From Synechococcus sp. PL34863bin_39 (GTDB lineage Bacteria > Cyanobacteriota > Cyanobacteriia > PCC-6307 > Cyanobiaceae): 7,412 nucleotides of DNA. Under the pieces are notes generated by a model. It searched no databases and was not told the origin of the DNA. It was given only the letters and a program-made list of their open reading frames with translations. The stretch is from the NCBI GenBank assembly GCA_011523155.1, contig WTHL01000075.1, forward strand, positions 1-7,412, in the 5' to 3' direction. The translations under genes and the position numbers were made by a program. This document shows, piece after piece, positions 6,774 to 7,412 of the stretch (position 1 is the first letter of the stretch; every line of letters starts with the position of its first letter).

Positions 6774-7397
6774 CTAAAGCAACGCCTCCCGGCGACATCC
6801 CATCAGGCGACCAGCCCAGGCTGACGCATGCTCGCGGTTGGCCTGCTGTTCAGCAGGATCGGCTGTATCGAGAGGATGGGGCATGGTCCCAGCGATCGCG
6901 CCATTGGTGACGCAGAACATGGATTTCTGAAAGCTGACGCAGATCTGAACATGGGCATCAACCTGTCCACGGCCATGGCTGTCGTACCAGCGGCTCAATT
7001 CGTCAGGAAGATTCCGGTACATGTCAGACATGCAGAGGCTCGGGGGGATCCCGGCCCCCATGCTTGGGATGGGGTCGGCGTAGAGAGCGCCATAACAGAA
7101 ACTGCTGATGTCAGGGGCGATCTGTTGCGCCTGGGCGTTGTAAGACACCGTTCCCAGGAATGGCATCCCGCGAAAGAAGACCGCCTCCACGTAGGGAACG
7201 GCGACGTCAGTCAGGAAAATCAGGCCCGCTTCGGGAGGAAGAATCCAGATGTCCTCACCGGATTCGTTCACCTTGTAGACGATCGGATTGGCTGCCGCGG
7301 TGACAAGACCATCTCGGATGTGATGGACAACATCATTGACGCAGGCGACCTCCCCGATCCTGTATCGGCGAGCAAGGTCGATGAAGATGTCGCTCAT
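6774..7397 (-). CDS. Unidentified protein upstream of acRAF-cbbX
   Basis: I do not recognise this family. From the ATG at 7397 it has 207 residues; GTG at 7400 is also possible, and the frame stays open to the window edge (reading LFWRV before the M), so the gene may begin further right. It looks soluble: the most hydrophobic stretch (about 58-75) also carries charges and a proline. Six cysteines (19, 101, 122, 153, 162, 201) do not form an obvious cluster or zinc motif. A central part rich in Gly, Pro and aromatics (about 95-130) contains FCYGALYADPIPSMGAGIPP, and the C-terminus is helical and charged. It is not a BMC shell domain, carbonic anhydrase or Rubisco subunit as far as I can tell. 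It is spaced ten bases from acRAF on the same strand, so it likely shares that operon and may relate to carboxysome or Rubisco function. Confidence 0.8.
   Translation of the reverse strand: MSDIFIDLARRYRIGEVACVNDVVHHIRDGLVTAAANPIVYKVNESGEDIWILPPEAGLIFLTDVAVPYVEAVFFRGMPFLGTVSYNAQAQQIAPDISSFCYGALYADPIPSMGAGIPPSLCMSDMYRNLPDELSRWYDSHGRGQVDAHVQICVSFQKSMFCVTNGAIAGTMPHPLDTADPAEQQANREHASAWAGRLMGCRREALL
6892..6899. repeat. Single HIP1 octamer (GCGATCGC)
   Basis: The exact palindrome GCGATCGC, known as highly iterated palindrome 1 in many cyanobacteria, occurs once, inside the unidentified gene. I found no second exact copy, so the window is not HIP1-rich; many marine picocyanobacteria are likewise poor in it. 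It is recorded as a lineage hint only. Confidence 0.6.
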
Positions 7398-7412
7398 CAC
7401 ACGCCAGAACAG

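Overview
The window looks like chromosome from an alpha-cyanobacterium of the marine or brackish Synechococcus/Cyanobium group. The evidence is a short-form HisG, a lone FutC-like iron-type ABC ATPase, a small cyanobacterial orphan protein, and above all a minus-strand acRAF plus cbbX pair of the kind found next to the alpha-carboxysome (cso) operon. Hand counts of single 60-base lines suggest about 60-67% GC in parts of the left half and often nearer 43-55% in the cbbX part. Genes are packed very tightly: most intergenic gaps are under 65 bases, several neighbours overlap, and no stretch of 300 bases lacks a gene. No rRNA, tRNA, CRISPR array, insertion sequence or attachment site was seen.

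Left part (1-2892): the C-terminal end of an alpha/beta hydrolase (plus strand, entering from the left edge) runs tail-to-tail into a minus-strand pair, hisG followed by a fused ABC exporter. Their TGA stop and ATG start share one base, so they form a coupled transcription unit. Middle part (2922-4840): a glyoxalase II-like metallo-beta-lactamase enzyme is divergent from hisG, and its 3' end overlaps the 3' end of a minus-strand FutC-like ATPase. That ATPase uses a TTG start and is divergent from ridA. Then come ridA and a 74-residue cyanobacterial protein of unknown function, both on the plus strand.

Right part (5602-7412): three minus-strand genes lie head to tail with spacing of +10 and -17 bases. 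They are an unidentified 207-residue protein (possibly open to the right edge), acRAF (a pterin-dehydratase-like Rubisco assembly factor that has lost the catalytic histidines) and cbbX (an AAA+ Rubisco activase). This looks like the downstream, Rubisco-care end of an alpha-carboxysome cluster whose structural genes would lie beyond the right edge. It is the most interesting part: a CbbX-type activase, best known from red-type Rubisco, is coupled to an assembly factor for green-type Form IA Rubisco, behind a protein I cannot identify. A 14-bp perfect inverted repeat lies inside the cbbX coding sequence.
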